Assembly: GCA_036320915.1 (NCBI GenBank)
Contig: JAXBDG010000023.1
Span: 372,001 to 436,000 of the forward strand
Origin: Linnemannia elongata
Taxonomy: Eukaryota > Mortierellomycota > Mortierellomycetes > Mortierellales > Mortierellaceae
Direction of reading: 5' to 3'
Length of the DNA: 64,000 nucleotides
This document shows positions 32,461 to 40,525 of this stretch, in pieces. Every line of letters begins with the position of its first letter. The first letter of the stretch is position 1. The notes beneath the pieces were generated by a model, which ran no database searches, had not been told where the DNA came from, and saw nothing but the letters and a program-made list of their open reading frames with translations. The position numbers were made by a program, and so were the translations under genes.

Positions 32461-33330
32461 TTCATGGCGTAGTAGTAGCTAGAGAACGGATTGGTTGAGC
32501 TGCAAAGAAGCGTTGATGCGTGCAATTGTGGCCTGCTTTGCCCTTGCCGTTTGATATTGCCGTTTTTTTCCTTTGTAGTAGGGACAGAGATGACCCCTCC
32601 CGCGTCACAGAAAGAAGAGGAAGTCTGTTTGTGACAGAGCGGAAGAGAAGGTGGCTTTTGGAATAGACCATTGACTTATCGAGTTGGAGGTGTTGGATTG
32701 CCTCAATTTTGTAGATAAGAGGCATATGACCGCCATCAGCTCCCATGATCTCACCGCCGTGTCCGCTCTATAGAATCGTTGGCAGAATCCAAAAGCGCGC
32801 CCAGGGGCACTTGTTTGATAGCACGCCGTTTTTTACACGGGTGGTGCACAACATGGCTCTAGCACGCCATTTTTTACTTTTTTTATTTTTTTATTTTTTG
32901 CACTGCAATTCTGCCAACTTTAATGCTAACAGCTACTGATGGGCGGAAGAAGAGAGAGATGGACGCATATTCGAGTGCTATGTTGTTTCCAATCCTTTTT
33001 TTTTTTTTGGTTTTTGTTATTTTTTGTTCATTTTCCTGCTGATAGCCAGATTGACACCATTCTTTCATCGGTGCGGTAATTCGACATCTATGTTACAGTA
33101 ATGAGGAATGTTTGTTACATTTGTGCTTTACTTTGACATCACGTCCAATGCAGTTAAAGTACAGAGAAGTGGTAGAGAACACAATGCAATAGACCAAAGA
33201 AAGCAAGCGAATATTCTTGAAGCGCAAAGACGGAAGATACGCTCGAGCTAAATAACGGTTGATTACTTGATCAGTAGTTGTTGATAGCGCTGTTGATTTC
33301 CTTTACAGTAGCAATGAAGAGGACCTGTTG
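32461..33330. other. Repeat-rich intergenic DNA
   Basis: The segment 33070-33210 resembles the interior of the Helitron units ('gaatgtttgttacatttgtg'). A minus-strand open frame at 32462-32746 (94 residues) has a protein-like start but no recognisable domain or splice partner, so it is not called. Confidence 0.4.
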
Positions 33331-33331
33331 G

Positions 33332-33862
33332 TCAATGGCGATTGTTTCCCCGACACTTGGAGCACTTGGTAAGGGGAGGAGAAAAGGAGGATAAAGAAGG
33401 AAAGGTGGCATTGGGTTTGGTGATGGTGTAAATAGCGCGCTTGGTGAAAGCGAGGCAGGAGAGGCAGGAATGGCAGGGGTGGGCCGCGATTCGATAGTAT
33501 CTTAAGTTATTATGATTTGCCTCCACCTTCACCACCTTGGCCCCATCGGTATTATCAATTGCATCCGCCTGTGTGCAGGCTCTAGCCTCACTTGCACCAT
33601 TACTATTAGCTTGGTCATCAGGAAAGAGAGGCAGAGGAGAAAGGAATGGCATTGGCGACAGTGATGGCATTGGATTTGCTGGCGGTAGTATGCCTGGTAG
33701 AGGGAGGAGAGGGCATGACCGACTTGGTCGGTCGCGACCAGTTGAATTATTTGCCTTGGTTTGTTTGTATATGGCAAAGTTCGTAAGATGAAAGATATCG
33801 ACATTGGCGGTGACGTTGGAGGTGAGTCTAAGAGGGACATGGTGAGTGCGAGTGGGAGGCAT
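33332..33862 (-). CDS. Cys-rich ORF with zinc-knuckle-like end, possibly truncated
   Basis: A 176-residue open frame. The middle is Pro/Leu/Ser-rich; the C-terminal part has HPCHSCLSCLAF and then TKCSKCRGNNRH at the stop. Immediately past the stop, in frame, the DNA would encode PTGPLHCYC, which looks like the missing half of a Cys/His zinc-binding motif. The stop may therefore be a mutation, or a splice site just before it may be used. The spacing is reminiscent of the zinc knuckles in the Helitron protein encoded at 44108-50231, but the match is loose. It sits in Helitron-rich DNA. Confidence 0.35.
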   Translation of the reverse strand: MPPTRTHHVPLRLTSNVTANVDIFHLTNFAIYKQTKANNSTGRDRPSRSCPLLPLPGILPPANPMPSLSPMPFLSPLPLFPDDQANSNGASEARACTQADAIDNTDGAKVVKVEANHNNLRYYRIAAHPCHSCLSCLAFTKRAIYTITKPNATFPSLSSFSPPLTKCSKCRGNNRH

Positions 33863-34890
33863 GTTGGCGACAGGTCAAGTATGGGGTATGATCGAAGTGT
33901 GGCAGATGAAGGATAATATGGGAGAAGAGAAAGGAGGGAGTGGGATATGAACAACCGGGAAAGGATGGGGACAAAGAAGGTTCCGGTCATTATTGATCTC
34001 TATGAGAATATATATAGGAGGACTAACAATTACTACCCTTAACGGATAATAAAGAGAGTGGACAGACACTGACATGTACAGGGAAAAGAAAGAGTAGGCA
34101 AAAGAGAGGAGAGAAAGATTGGAAATGCGTCCTATTTTTTATTTTTTGATTTGATTGTTTGAAATGGATGCTCTCCATCATGTTCATTAGTTGAGCCTAC
34201 CACGACTGTGACTGCAAAATCAGGGACAGGTGGGGGGTTTTCTTTTTTTTTAACGTCAAGTTTAATCCATCTAATGAAATGGCGGTCTACGTGGAAAGCT
34301 GGCTAGCGAACCCACTTGATCCATTGTCTACGTCACCCCTATGAGTGCGCTTATCCGGACGACACTTGCCGCCTTTCTTGGGGACTGGTTGGTGACGGTC
34401 TTGAATATTTCCTGATCCTTTTCTCGGAGGCCTTTGCGGTGCTTAGATTGCGAGATTTGTTGTTTTGCCGCTAGGACTTATTACGTGTGAGCTTCCTGGA
34501 TAGGCATACGGCAGACGGTTGGTTCCGTTTAAACTTGTAGTCTTTGAGCTGAAAGATCCTTGTGGCTTGTCCTGATTTGTTCCATTTTCGTATCACCCCG
34601 GTCTATGATTCGACATTTCACAGCTGTTCTAAAAGCCCTCGCTTGCTATTTGGGGTTGCTAGCCTACCACCCTCCTTTCACGGGTCTTGTCCTCGTTCTC
34701 AGGGCCGATTCAATTTCTATGGCATGAAAACCTGTGCAGTCGGTATGGGAACTAAACACCCCAAACTCACTCTCAGGGGGAGCCGACCCCCGGTATCCCT
34801 CGAAAACCCATAACAAAAATCATACGCAGTTATGCATTTTGCTGGTATCAAACCCTGTACTTCCAGAGATCCCCAGACGAAAATCGGACA
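33863..34890. other. Intergenic, no supported gene
   Basis: No convincing frame. A 'gagaatatatataggag' stretch near 34003-34019 could be a minus-strand promoter for the ORF ending at 33332. Confidence 0.35.
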
Positions 34891-34995
34891 TCAAAGTTTA
34901 AAACCGAAAAAGGAAATGAAGCGGCCAGGTAGGTAACTACCGTGACTGCGAACTAACGTAAGTCAGGTGACGCGCACCGATTTTGTATTATTTGA
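34890..34995 (-). mobile_element. 5' end of a third Helitron unit (truncated)
   Basis: On the minus strand it begins TC directly after the CTAG of the next unit and continues 'aaataatacaaaatcggtgc', resembling the 5' ends of the two full units. Similarity fades after about 100 bp. Confidence 0.55.
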
Positions 34996-35404
34996 CTAGC
35001 TTAGTGCCCGCAGCGTCCGCTGGCGGAGGGAGAAGGAGACGGGGAGGGAGACGGCGAAGCATTAAAGGCACCGTTTCGCCCCAGTATCAGTATTTTGAAT
35101 GGATAGCCTGAAAATGAGGAAGGGGCTCTAAGATTGCAGTCGCGATCTGCGTGGCTGAACACCTGACACCGTGTGTGTCGGTGGGAAGTGTGGCCTTTCC
35201 TTTTTTACTTTAGCTCTTAGCAGTGTTTCTCATCGAATATTTGAGTCCGTGCGAGACCCAACGTTCAATTCAAATAATTATTGCACTCGACTTTTCCAGT
35301 GGACTCTAACGGGGTCGAATATTCGATCAGAAAACACTACTCTTATCCCTCTTCTTTCTTTTTTTTTCTCTCATTTTGTTCTTTTTTTGCCCTCTGTATC
35401 ATTG

Positions 35405-35490
35405 TACCCGCTTCCCTGTACCCGCTTCCCTGTACCCGCTTCCCTGTACCCGCTTCCCTGTACCCGCTTCCCTGTACCCGCTTCCTTACC
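35405..35490. repeat. 14-bp tandem repeat, six copies
   Basis: 'tgtacccgcttccc' is repeated six times with no change in most copies, inside a Helitron unit. The neighbouring unit has a single imperfect version at about 36352-36392. Confidence 0.95.
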
Positions 35491-35529
35491 ATCTCCTCTG
35501 CTTTAATGTTCTGAGCGTTGGGCCATCAC

Positions 35530-35531
<2 letters not shown>

Positions 35532-35567
<36 letters not shown>
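35532..35567. repeat. Poly-T tract, ~36 nt
   Basis: An uninterrupted T run inside Helitron unit 2; absent from unit 1. Confidence 0.9.
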
Positions 35568-35980
35568 CTGGTGGTGATATTCAATAGTCAGCTTGGTACC
35601 TTGCTGTCATAGCGTGTGCTAGTGCGACATCTCTGGTACTGTGATGATTAATGTTTGCTACTTTTGTTCTTTTTGCTTTGTCCTGATTTTGTTTTATTAG
35701 AGAGAAGAGAGATTGATTGTTTTATTAGAGAGATTGATCGATACTGTGTGTAAAGTAAAGAAAACACACTGCAATAGAACAAAGAAAAGCAAACAAAAAT
35801 GTCCCTGTATCCCAGAAGCAGTGAAGCAGTGAAGCAGTGAAGCAGTGCTTACTGAAACGCGATAAGGTAGAGAGCCAGCGAAAATGAGTGAAGTCAAGTG
35901 ATTTAGAAGTCAGGCGACCTTCTAAGTGACTGCGAAATAAAAATGTGACTGCGCGCAACGATTTTGTTTTATTAGAGAGA

Positions 35981-36760
35981 CTAGCTTAGTGCCCGCAGCG
36001 TCCGCTCGCGGAGGGAGACGGCGAAGCATTAAAGGCACCGTTTCGCCCCAGTATCAGTATTTTGAATGGATAGCCTGAAAATGAGGAAGGGGCTCTAAGA
36101 TTGCAGTCGCGATCTGCGTGGCTGAACACCTGAACACCTGAACACCTTGTGTCGGTGGGAAATGTGCCTTTTCCTTTTTTACTTTAGCTCTTAGCAGTGT
36201 TTCTGATCGAATATTTGAGTCCGTGCGAGACCCGAAGTCAAATTGAATAATTATTGGGTTGAATATTCGATGAGAAAACACTACTCTTATCCCTCTTCTT
36301 TCTTTCTCTTATTTTGTTCTTTCTTCGCCCTTCCTTCAATTCCTTTTCTTTTGTACCCGCTCTTCATCTTTTCTGTACCACTGTACCCGCTCCCATTTCT
36401 ATCACCTCTGTCTCAATGTTTCGAGCGTTAATGTACTGTGATAGACAATGTTTGTTTTGTTTGTTACATTTGTGCTTTCCTTCCTTGCTTTGACACTGAA
36501 TGCAAAAGGCAGTATTGTACAGTTACAGGAGAGAAAAGAAGAAAAGCAAACAAATTCTCCCAGATTGTCCCTGAAGCAGGCTATCAACCCTCTCTCCCTC
36601 CCCCCATGTTGCCAGGCCAGGTGATTTATCAAAAAAATGGTCAAGTGATTTATCGAAATTGTGACGGCGACCTAAGTCATTTGACTCTCTAAGTGACAGC
36701 GAACTAAGTCACTTGACGCTCTAAGTGACTGCGTGCACCGAATTTGTTTTATTAGAGAGA
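35981..36760 (-). mobile_element. Non-autonomous Helitron unit 1, ~780 bp
   Basis: Same ends as unit 2 and closely similar over the left ~330 bp (35985-36300 against 35000-35330). On the minus strand the base before TC is A, as expected for insertion between A and T. Near its 5' end 'gtgactgcg..c..aagtca' motifs repeat three times. Confidence 0.8.
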
Positions 36761-36762
36761 TA

Positions 36763-37057
36763 GAACTTATTCCTACTTTTTTGCCCTTGGCTTTACTTTT
36801 TCGCATCATTCGCAGTATATATGCTTGGTGTTGTTTCTTTTAGCATACATATGCCACTTTGGTGTTACCATCCTGCCCAACTCCACTATCCCTTTACTTC
36901 ATTTTTTTTTTTGCCCTTGTGCCAGTCAAAAAGGTAATGTCTCAACGTCTCTCTATCCAAAGTGCAAAACAGTTTCCTTCTATGGAAATTATGATCAAAA
37001 TGCAATTACGACATGTAACAGACATTGAAAATCGTTACTGATATAGCTATTCAAAAT
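36763..37057. repeat. 3' flank of LRR gene 1, duplicated at 40230-40530
   Basis: Shares 'tttttgcccttggctt', 'atgcttggtgt', 'acatatgcc.ctttggtgtta', 'gccagtcaaaa' and 'tccatctatgaaa'-type blocks with 40230-40530, which lies at the same place relative to LRR gene 2. Confidence 0.75.
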
Positions 37058-37270
37058 ATGGATTCTGTTCGTATGGATTCTGTTAGTATGGATCCTGTTC
37101 GTATGGATAATGTTCATATGGATCCTGTTCGTATGGATTCTGTTCGTATGGATTCTGTTCGTATGGATTCTGTTCGTATGGATCCTGTTCGTATGGATCT
37201 TGTTCGTATGTATCCTGTTCGTATGTATCCTGTTCGTATAGATTCTGTTCGTATGGATCCTGTTCGTATG
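37058..37270. repeat. 15-bp minisatellite, ~14 copies, overlapping a CDS end
   Basis: 'gttcgtatggattct' and close variants repeat head to tail. On the minus strand each unit encodes a five-residue motif of the PYEQD type. The repeat extends past the stop codon of LRR gene 1 at 37083. Confidence 0.95.
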
Positions 37271-38360
37271 GAGGTTCGCAGATTACGTCGCCCGAAATGG
37301 TCACAGTCGAGTTGGCCATGAGTGCCTCAGCCAGCGCCTGAATTCCGTCGGGTCCGATCGGGTTCTTCCCCAAGTCCAAAGTGGTCAGAGCCCAGTTAAT
37401 CTTGAGTGCCTCGGATAGCGCCTGAATTCCGAAGCATTTGATTGAGTTGTTCCGCAACTTCAAAGTGGTTAGAGTCGAGTTAACCATGAGTGCCTCGGAT
37501 AGCACCTGAGCTCCACCGTCTTTAATCGAATTGTTCTCAATGTTCAAATCGGCCAAAGTCGAGTTGATTTTGAGTGCTTCCGACAGCGCTTGAGTTCCTT
37601 CGGGACCGATCGAGTTTCTCTGCAAGTCCAAAGTGGTCAGAGATGAGTTGATTTTGAGTGCCTCGGACAATGCTCGAGTTCCGTTGAGTCGGATCGAGTT
37701 GTTATACAAGCTCAAAGTGGTCAGAGTCGAGTTGAACTCGAGTGCCTCCGACAGCGCCTGAGCACCGTGGTCTCCGATCGAGTTATCCGACAAGTCCAAA
37801 TTGGTCAGAGTCGAGTTGGTCTTGAGTGCTTCGGACAACGCTCGAGCTCCATCGGGTCCGATCGAATTGCTCCATAACTTCAAAGTGGTCAAAGTCGAGT
37901 TGGTCTTGAGTGCCTCGGACAGGGCTTGAGCTCCGTCGGGTCCGATCGAGTTGTTGAACAAGATCAATGTGGTCAAGGTCGAGTTGATTTTGAGTGCCTC
38001 AAACAGTTCCTGAGCTCCGTCAGGTCCGATCGAGTTGTACCGCAAATCCAAAGTGGTCAGAGTTGAGTTTGCCACAAAGTTGAAAATTACTTTGTCTTGT
38101 GTAAGTGTCGATGGCAGTAGTTGATAGGCAGAGTCTCTAATCACCAGGTGTTGTAGAAATTGCAAGTTTCTCTCGAAAGTTTCCGTGCTGAGGCTATTTT
38201 TCCCCAAAACGACAGAGTTGTAGAGTTGGGGTGTAAACGAGCTGTTCCAATCATGACAAACACGCACACAGGACGCGAGGTCGTTGAGATCAAGACTGCG
38301 GGCAATCCTTGTGCAAATCTCATGTAGATCGAGGGGGTGTGTGCAGGCTATCGTGGTCAT
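37083..38360 (-). CDS. F-box-like/leucine-rich-repeat protein 1, with PYEQ-repeat tail
   Basis: From the Met at 38360 the protein has 425 residues. Residues ~10-50 (LDLHEICTRIARSLDLNDLASCVRVCHDW) have an F-box-like pattern, so an SCF ubiquitin-ligase adaptor role is possible. Nine ribonuclease-inhibitor-type repeats of exactly 28 residues follow at ~99-350 (STLTTLDLRYNSIGPDGAQ type). The last ~60 residues are tandem PYEQD/PYEQN units made by the 15-bp minisatellite, and the stop is a one-base variant of that repeat. The frame stays open upstream to 38792, but that part is hydrophobic and unlike a domain, so the start shared with its paralogue is preferred. The paralogue lies 4 kb to the right, same orientation. 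Confidence 0.82.
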   Translation of the reverse strand: MTTIACTHPLDLHEICTRIARSLDLNDLASCVRVCHDWNSSFTPQLYNSVVLGKNSLSTETFERNLQFLQHLVIRDSAYQLLPSTLTQDKVIFNFVANSTLTTLDLRYNSIGPDGAQELFEALKINSTLTTLILFNNSIGPDGAQALSEALKTNSTLTTLKLWSNSIGPDGARALSEALKTNSTLTNLDLSDNSIGDHGAQALSEALEFNSTLTTLSLYNNSIRLNGTRALSEALKINSSLTTLDLQRNSIGPEGTQALSEALKINSTLADLNIENNSIKDGGAQVLSEALMVNSTLTTLKLRNNSIKCFGIQALSEALKINWALTTLDLGKNPIGPDGIQALAEALMANSTVTISGDVICEPPYEQDPYEQNLYEQDTYEQDTYEQDPYEQDPYEQNPYEQNPYEQNPYEQDPYEHYPYEQDPY

Positions 38361-38950
38361 TATGCTGAAGACTGTGACAAGTGTGACGGGGAGGACGATA
38401 AGGGTGTGAACGGTGAGGTTGCAGATACTTGCGATAACGATGCAGCAGTGACGAAAATAGGAGGAGGCAAGGAGAAAAGAGTGAATTGAAAAGAATGGAA
38501 GTGTTTTCAACAAGGTCCCCTTCGACTTGGGATGTTCATAAATATTGCACAGAAAGCCACAACTCTTGCGGGATGGTAGGTTATCCAAGAGGAGATGGAG
38601 AAATAACAGAAGAGACATCACAACGTGCGAGTTTGGGGTGAAAATGACTGCGGTAAAGTCGATCGACCAAGGTTGTACAAAGAAAATTGAAAATTTCAAG
38701 GGAACCAAGGAAAAAATCAAGGGTATCTGTCGACTGATCACTAACAAAGTGCTTTGCCACTTGTTATGCCACTTATTAGGTTTGTCTGCCAATATTCATT
38801 CTCCGATCCCTACCTCTTGTCACCATGTTTTGTTTACGTCTGTCATATCCTCACTAGGTATCCGTCTTTACTTGCTTGTTCCTTTACCTAATGATTCCTA
38901 AGCAAGTAACTCACCTTGCTGATCCACACATATATAAACTGCCGCAGCAA
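38361..38950 (-). repeat. 5' flank of LRR gene 1, shared with 42311-42720 and 55430-56170
   Basis: 38500-38790 matches the upstream region of LRR gene 2 ('aaagccacaactcttgcggg', 'ggtatctgtcgactgatcac', 'aaagtgctttgccact'). 38795-38935 matches the promoter region of the secreted gene at 56253 ('ccgatcc', 'tatcc.taccaggtat'-like, 'acttgcttgttcct', 'ttgatccacacatatata'). Confidence 0.75.
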
Positions 38951-39191
38951 CAACCACATTGTCAGTTAACTAGCTGTACACCCAAATGCACCACGCAGAA
39001 AGGCTGTCGACGACTGAGAGATGAGTATTACATACACACACGTATCGGTTGTATCGAGACGGACTCCGTCGGAAAAGAGGAGGGCACCCTAGAAGTCAAT
39101 TGAGAGGGTAGCATGAGGAGAGATTTCTCTATTACTATTCCAACAAATGGCTATTTGCACCGTCACCACCTGATATTACCCCAGTGTAGCA

Positions 39192-39655
39192 ATGGCTTCT
39201 AAGGCCGACAGTCATTCCTATGCTATCTCACCCTGTCGTTCTACTGACTTTTCGTTGGCTCAGCCCCGTCAAGTCCTCAAACTCATTTCTCCTCATGGTA
39301 AATCTGTCAAAATTGTATGTAATTTTTCCTTCCTCCAAGTATTTGAGGATACAAAGGTATGATAACGGCTTTTATGCCAACGGTCAAAGTTCCAAAAGCT
39401 CTCTGGATGAGGGTTGACGAGAATTTTTTATACAATGTCCCAAGGATTGAGAGATTTACTGCTAGGATATTGATTAGGTGGATTATACTTCCAGAATATG
39501 GAGAAGTCGAGAAGAAGCGATGGAAAGTTTTGTTAGATTACGAAGCGATCACAAATGGGTGTTTTGGAAGACGAAGACCGGGTACTTCTTTCTCATTATA
39601 CAAAATCGTTGCGGCGATAGTCACAATCGTAAATCTTGACATGAGATCACGCTAA
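39192..39655 (+). pseudogene. Broken or unspliced gene of unknown family
   Basis: From the Met at 39192 the frame gives a protein-like stretch (FSLAQPRQVLKLISPHG, NFSFLQVFEDTKV) and stops at 39361. A second frame resumes at once with VPKALWMRVDENFLYNVPRI and runs to 39655. The two halves read like one protein, but no GT/AG intron joins them in phase, so a frameshift is likely near 39355-39395. The composition is that of a real globular protein. I do not recognise the family. Confidence 0.4.
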
Positions 39656-39979
39656 GGTTCCTGCATTTCATCTCGCCTCGTTCCACCCATGGACCTACCA
39701 TTGTTGCCATACTGGCTTCTGGTTACTCCAAGGAACATCTCTAAGCAGGTAAACAGACTGCCTCCGCGAATATTTCTTTGAGAGGTGATAATAAAAAAAG
39801 GCTCATCTTAATAAGCTTAGTTCGGAGCGGAATGTTTTTCGCGCCTTCGCTAGCGGAGGGAGGTGAAAAAACTAAATAAAAGAGTATGGTGGTGATTGTG
39901 GGCTGCATCGTTTATGTATGTGCTTTTATTGTTCTTCCTTTCAATTTCTCCTGCACTTCGTTTATTGTTCAGTAAGTAG
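39656..39979. other. Intergenic with a decayed Helitron-type terminus
   Basis: 39814-39870 holds 'aagcttag', then 'gcgccttcgctagcggaggg', like the hairpin end of the Helitron units but interrupted by about 20 bases. No gene seen. Confidence 0.4.
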
Positions 39980-40210
39980 TAGTAGCAAAGCCAATCCATA
40001 CCTCAAACATGGAGGCGTGAATTTGCAAGTTCTTTCGTCTGAAAGTTGTTCAGTCAAGTAGATGTAGTTCAGAAGATGAGCTATCTTATTCATGCACTAT
40101 CACCTCCATTCATTGATTCACGTGCACTTTAGACCGCAAAGGTGCTTATTCACTGTGCGGGCATGATTCCAAACAAGCCCTTGATGCCCTTCCTCCTTCA
40201 GTCCTACATT
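39980..40210 (+). repeat. Dispersed repeat, copy 2 (partner at 31640-31881)
   Basis: Same block order and orientation as 31640-31881. It lies just left of the duplicated 3' flank of LRR gene 2. Confidence 0.65.
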
Positions 40211-40229
40211 TAAATACAACGCAAGCATC

Positions 40230-40525
40230 TTTCGGCTTTTTTTTTGCCCTTGGCTTCGTTTTTTTTTCGCAATAAAAATGCTTGGTGTAATTAATATGAG
40301 TCTACATATGCCTCTTTGGTGTTACCACCCTACCCGACTCTACATTCCTTTTCCTTCATTCTTTTTTCTTCCGCGCCAGTCAAAAGACTGTCTCAATGTC
40401 GTTTATCAAAAAAGTGTAAATCGAATTTCCATCTATGAAAATAGTGAACAAATGCATTCTTACCATCTGGGAGACATGGATATCTTTACTAATATGGCTA
40501 TAATATATATATACGCTCTCTGTCT
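40230..40525. repeat. 3' flank of LRR gene 2, duplicate of 36763-37057
   Basis: Shared blocks with the 3' flank of LRR gene 1, showing the duplication reached beyond the coding sequence. No 15-bp minisatellite is present here. Confidence 0.7.

Larger units (their letters stand above)
34996..35980 (-). mobile_element. Non-autonomous Helitron unit 2, ~985 bp
   Basis: On the minus strand it starts TCTCTCTAATAAAACAAAAT and ends with a hairpin, 'gcactaag' and CTAG, the TC...CTRR layout of Helitrons. It is joined without spacer to unit 1 on one side and to a truncated unit on the other. It has no open gene. Inside are a six-copy 14-bp repeat (35405-35490) and a ~36-nt poly-T. Confidence 0.8.

Noticed and set aside
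37058..37270. CRISPR-like array of short repeats
   Set aside because: The 15-bp units are contiguous with no spacers; it is a minisatellite, and the genome is eukaryotic.
37083..38792. LRR protein 1 starting at 38792 with a hydrophobic N-terminal extension
   Set aside because: The extension has no signal-peptide or membrane logic, aligns with untranslated leader DNA of the paralogue, and the start MTTIA at 38360 is shared by both genes.
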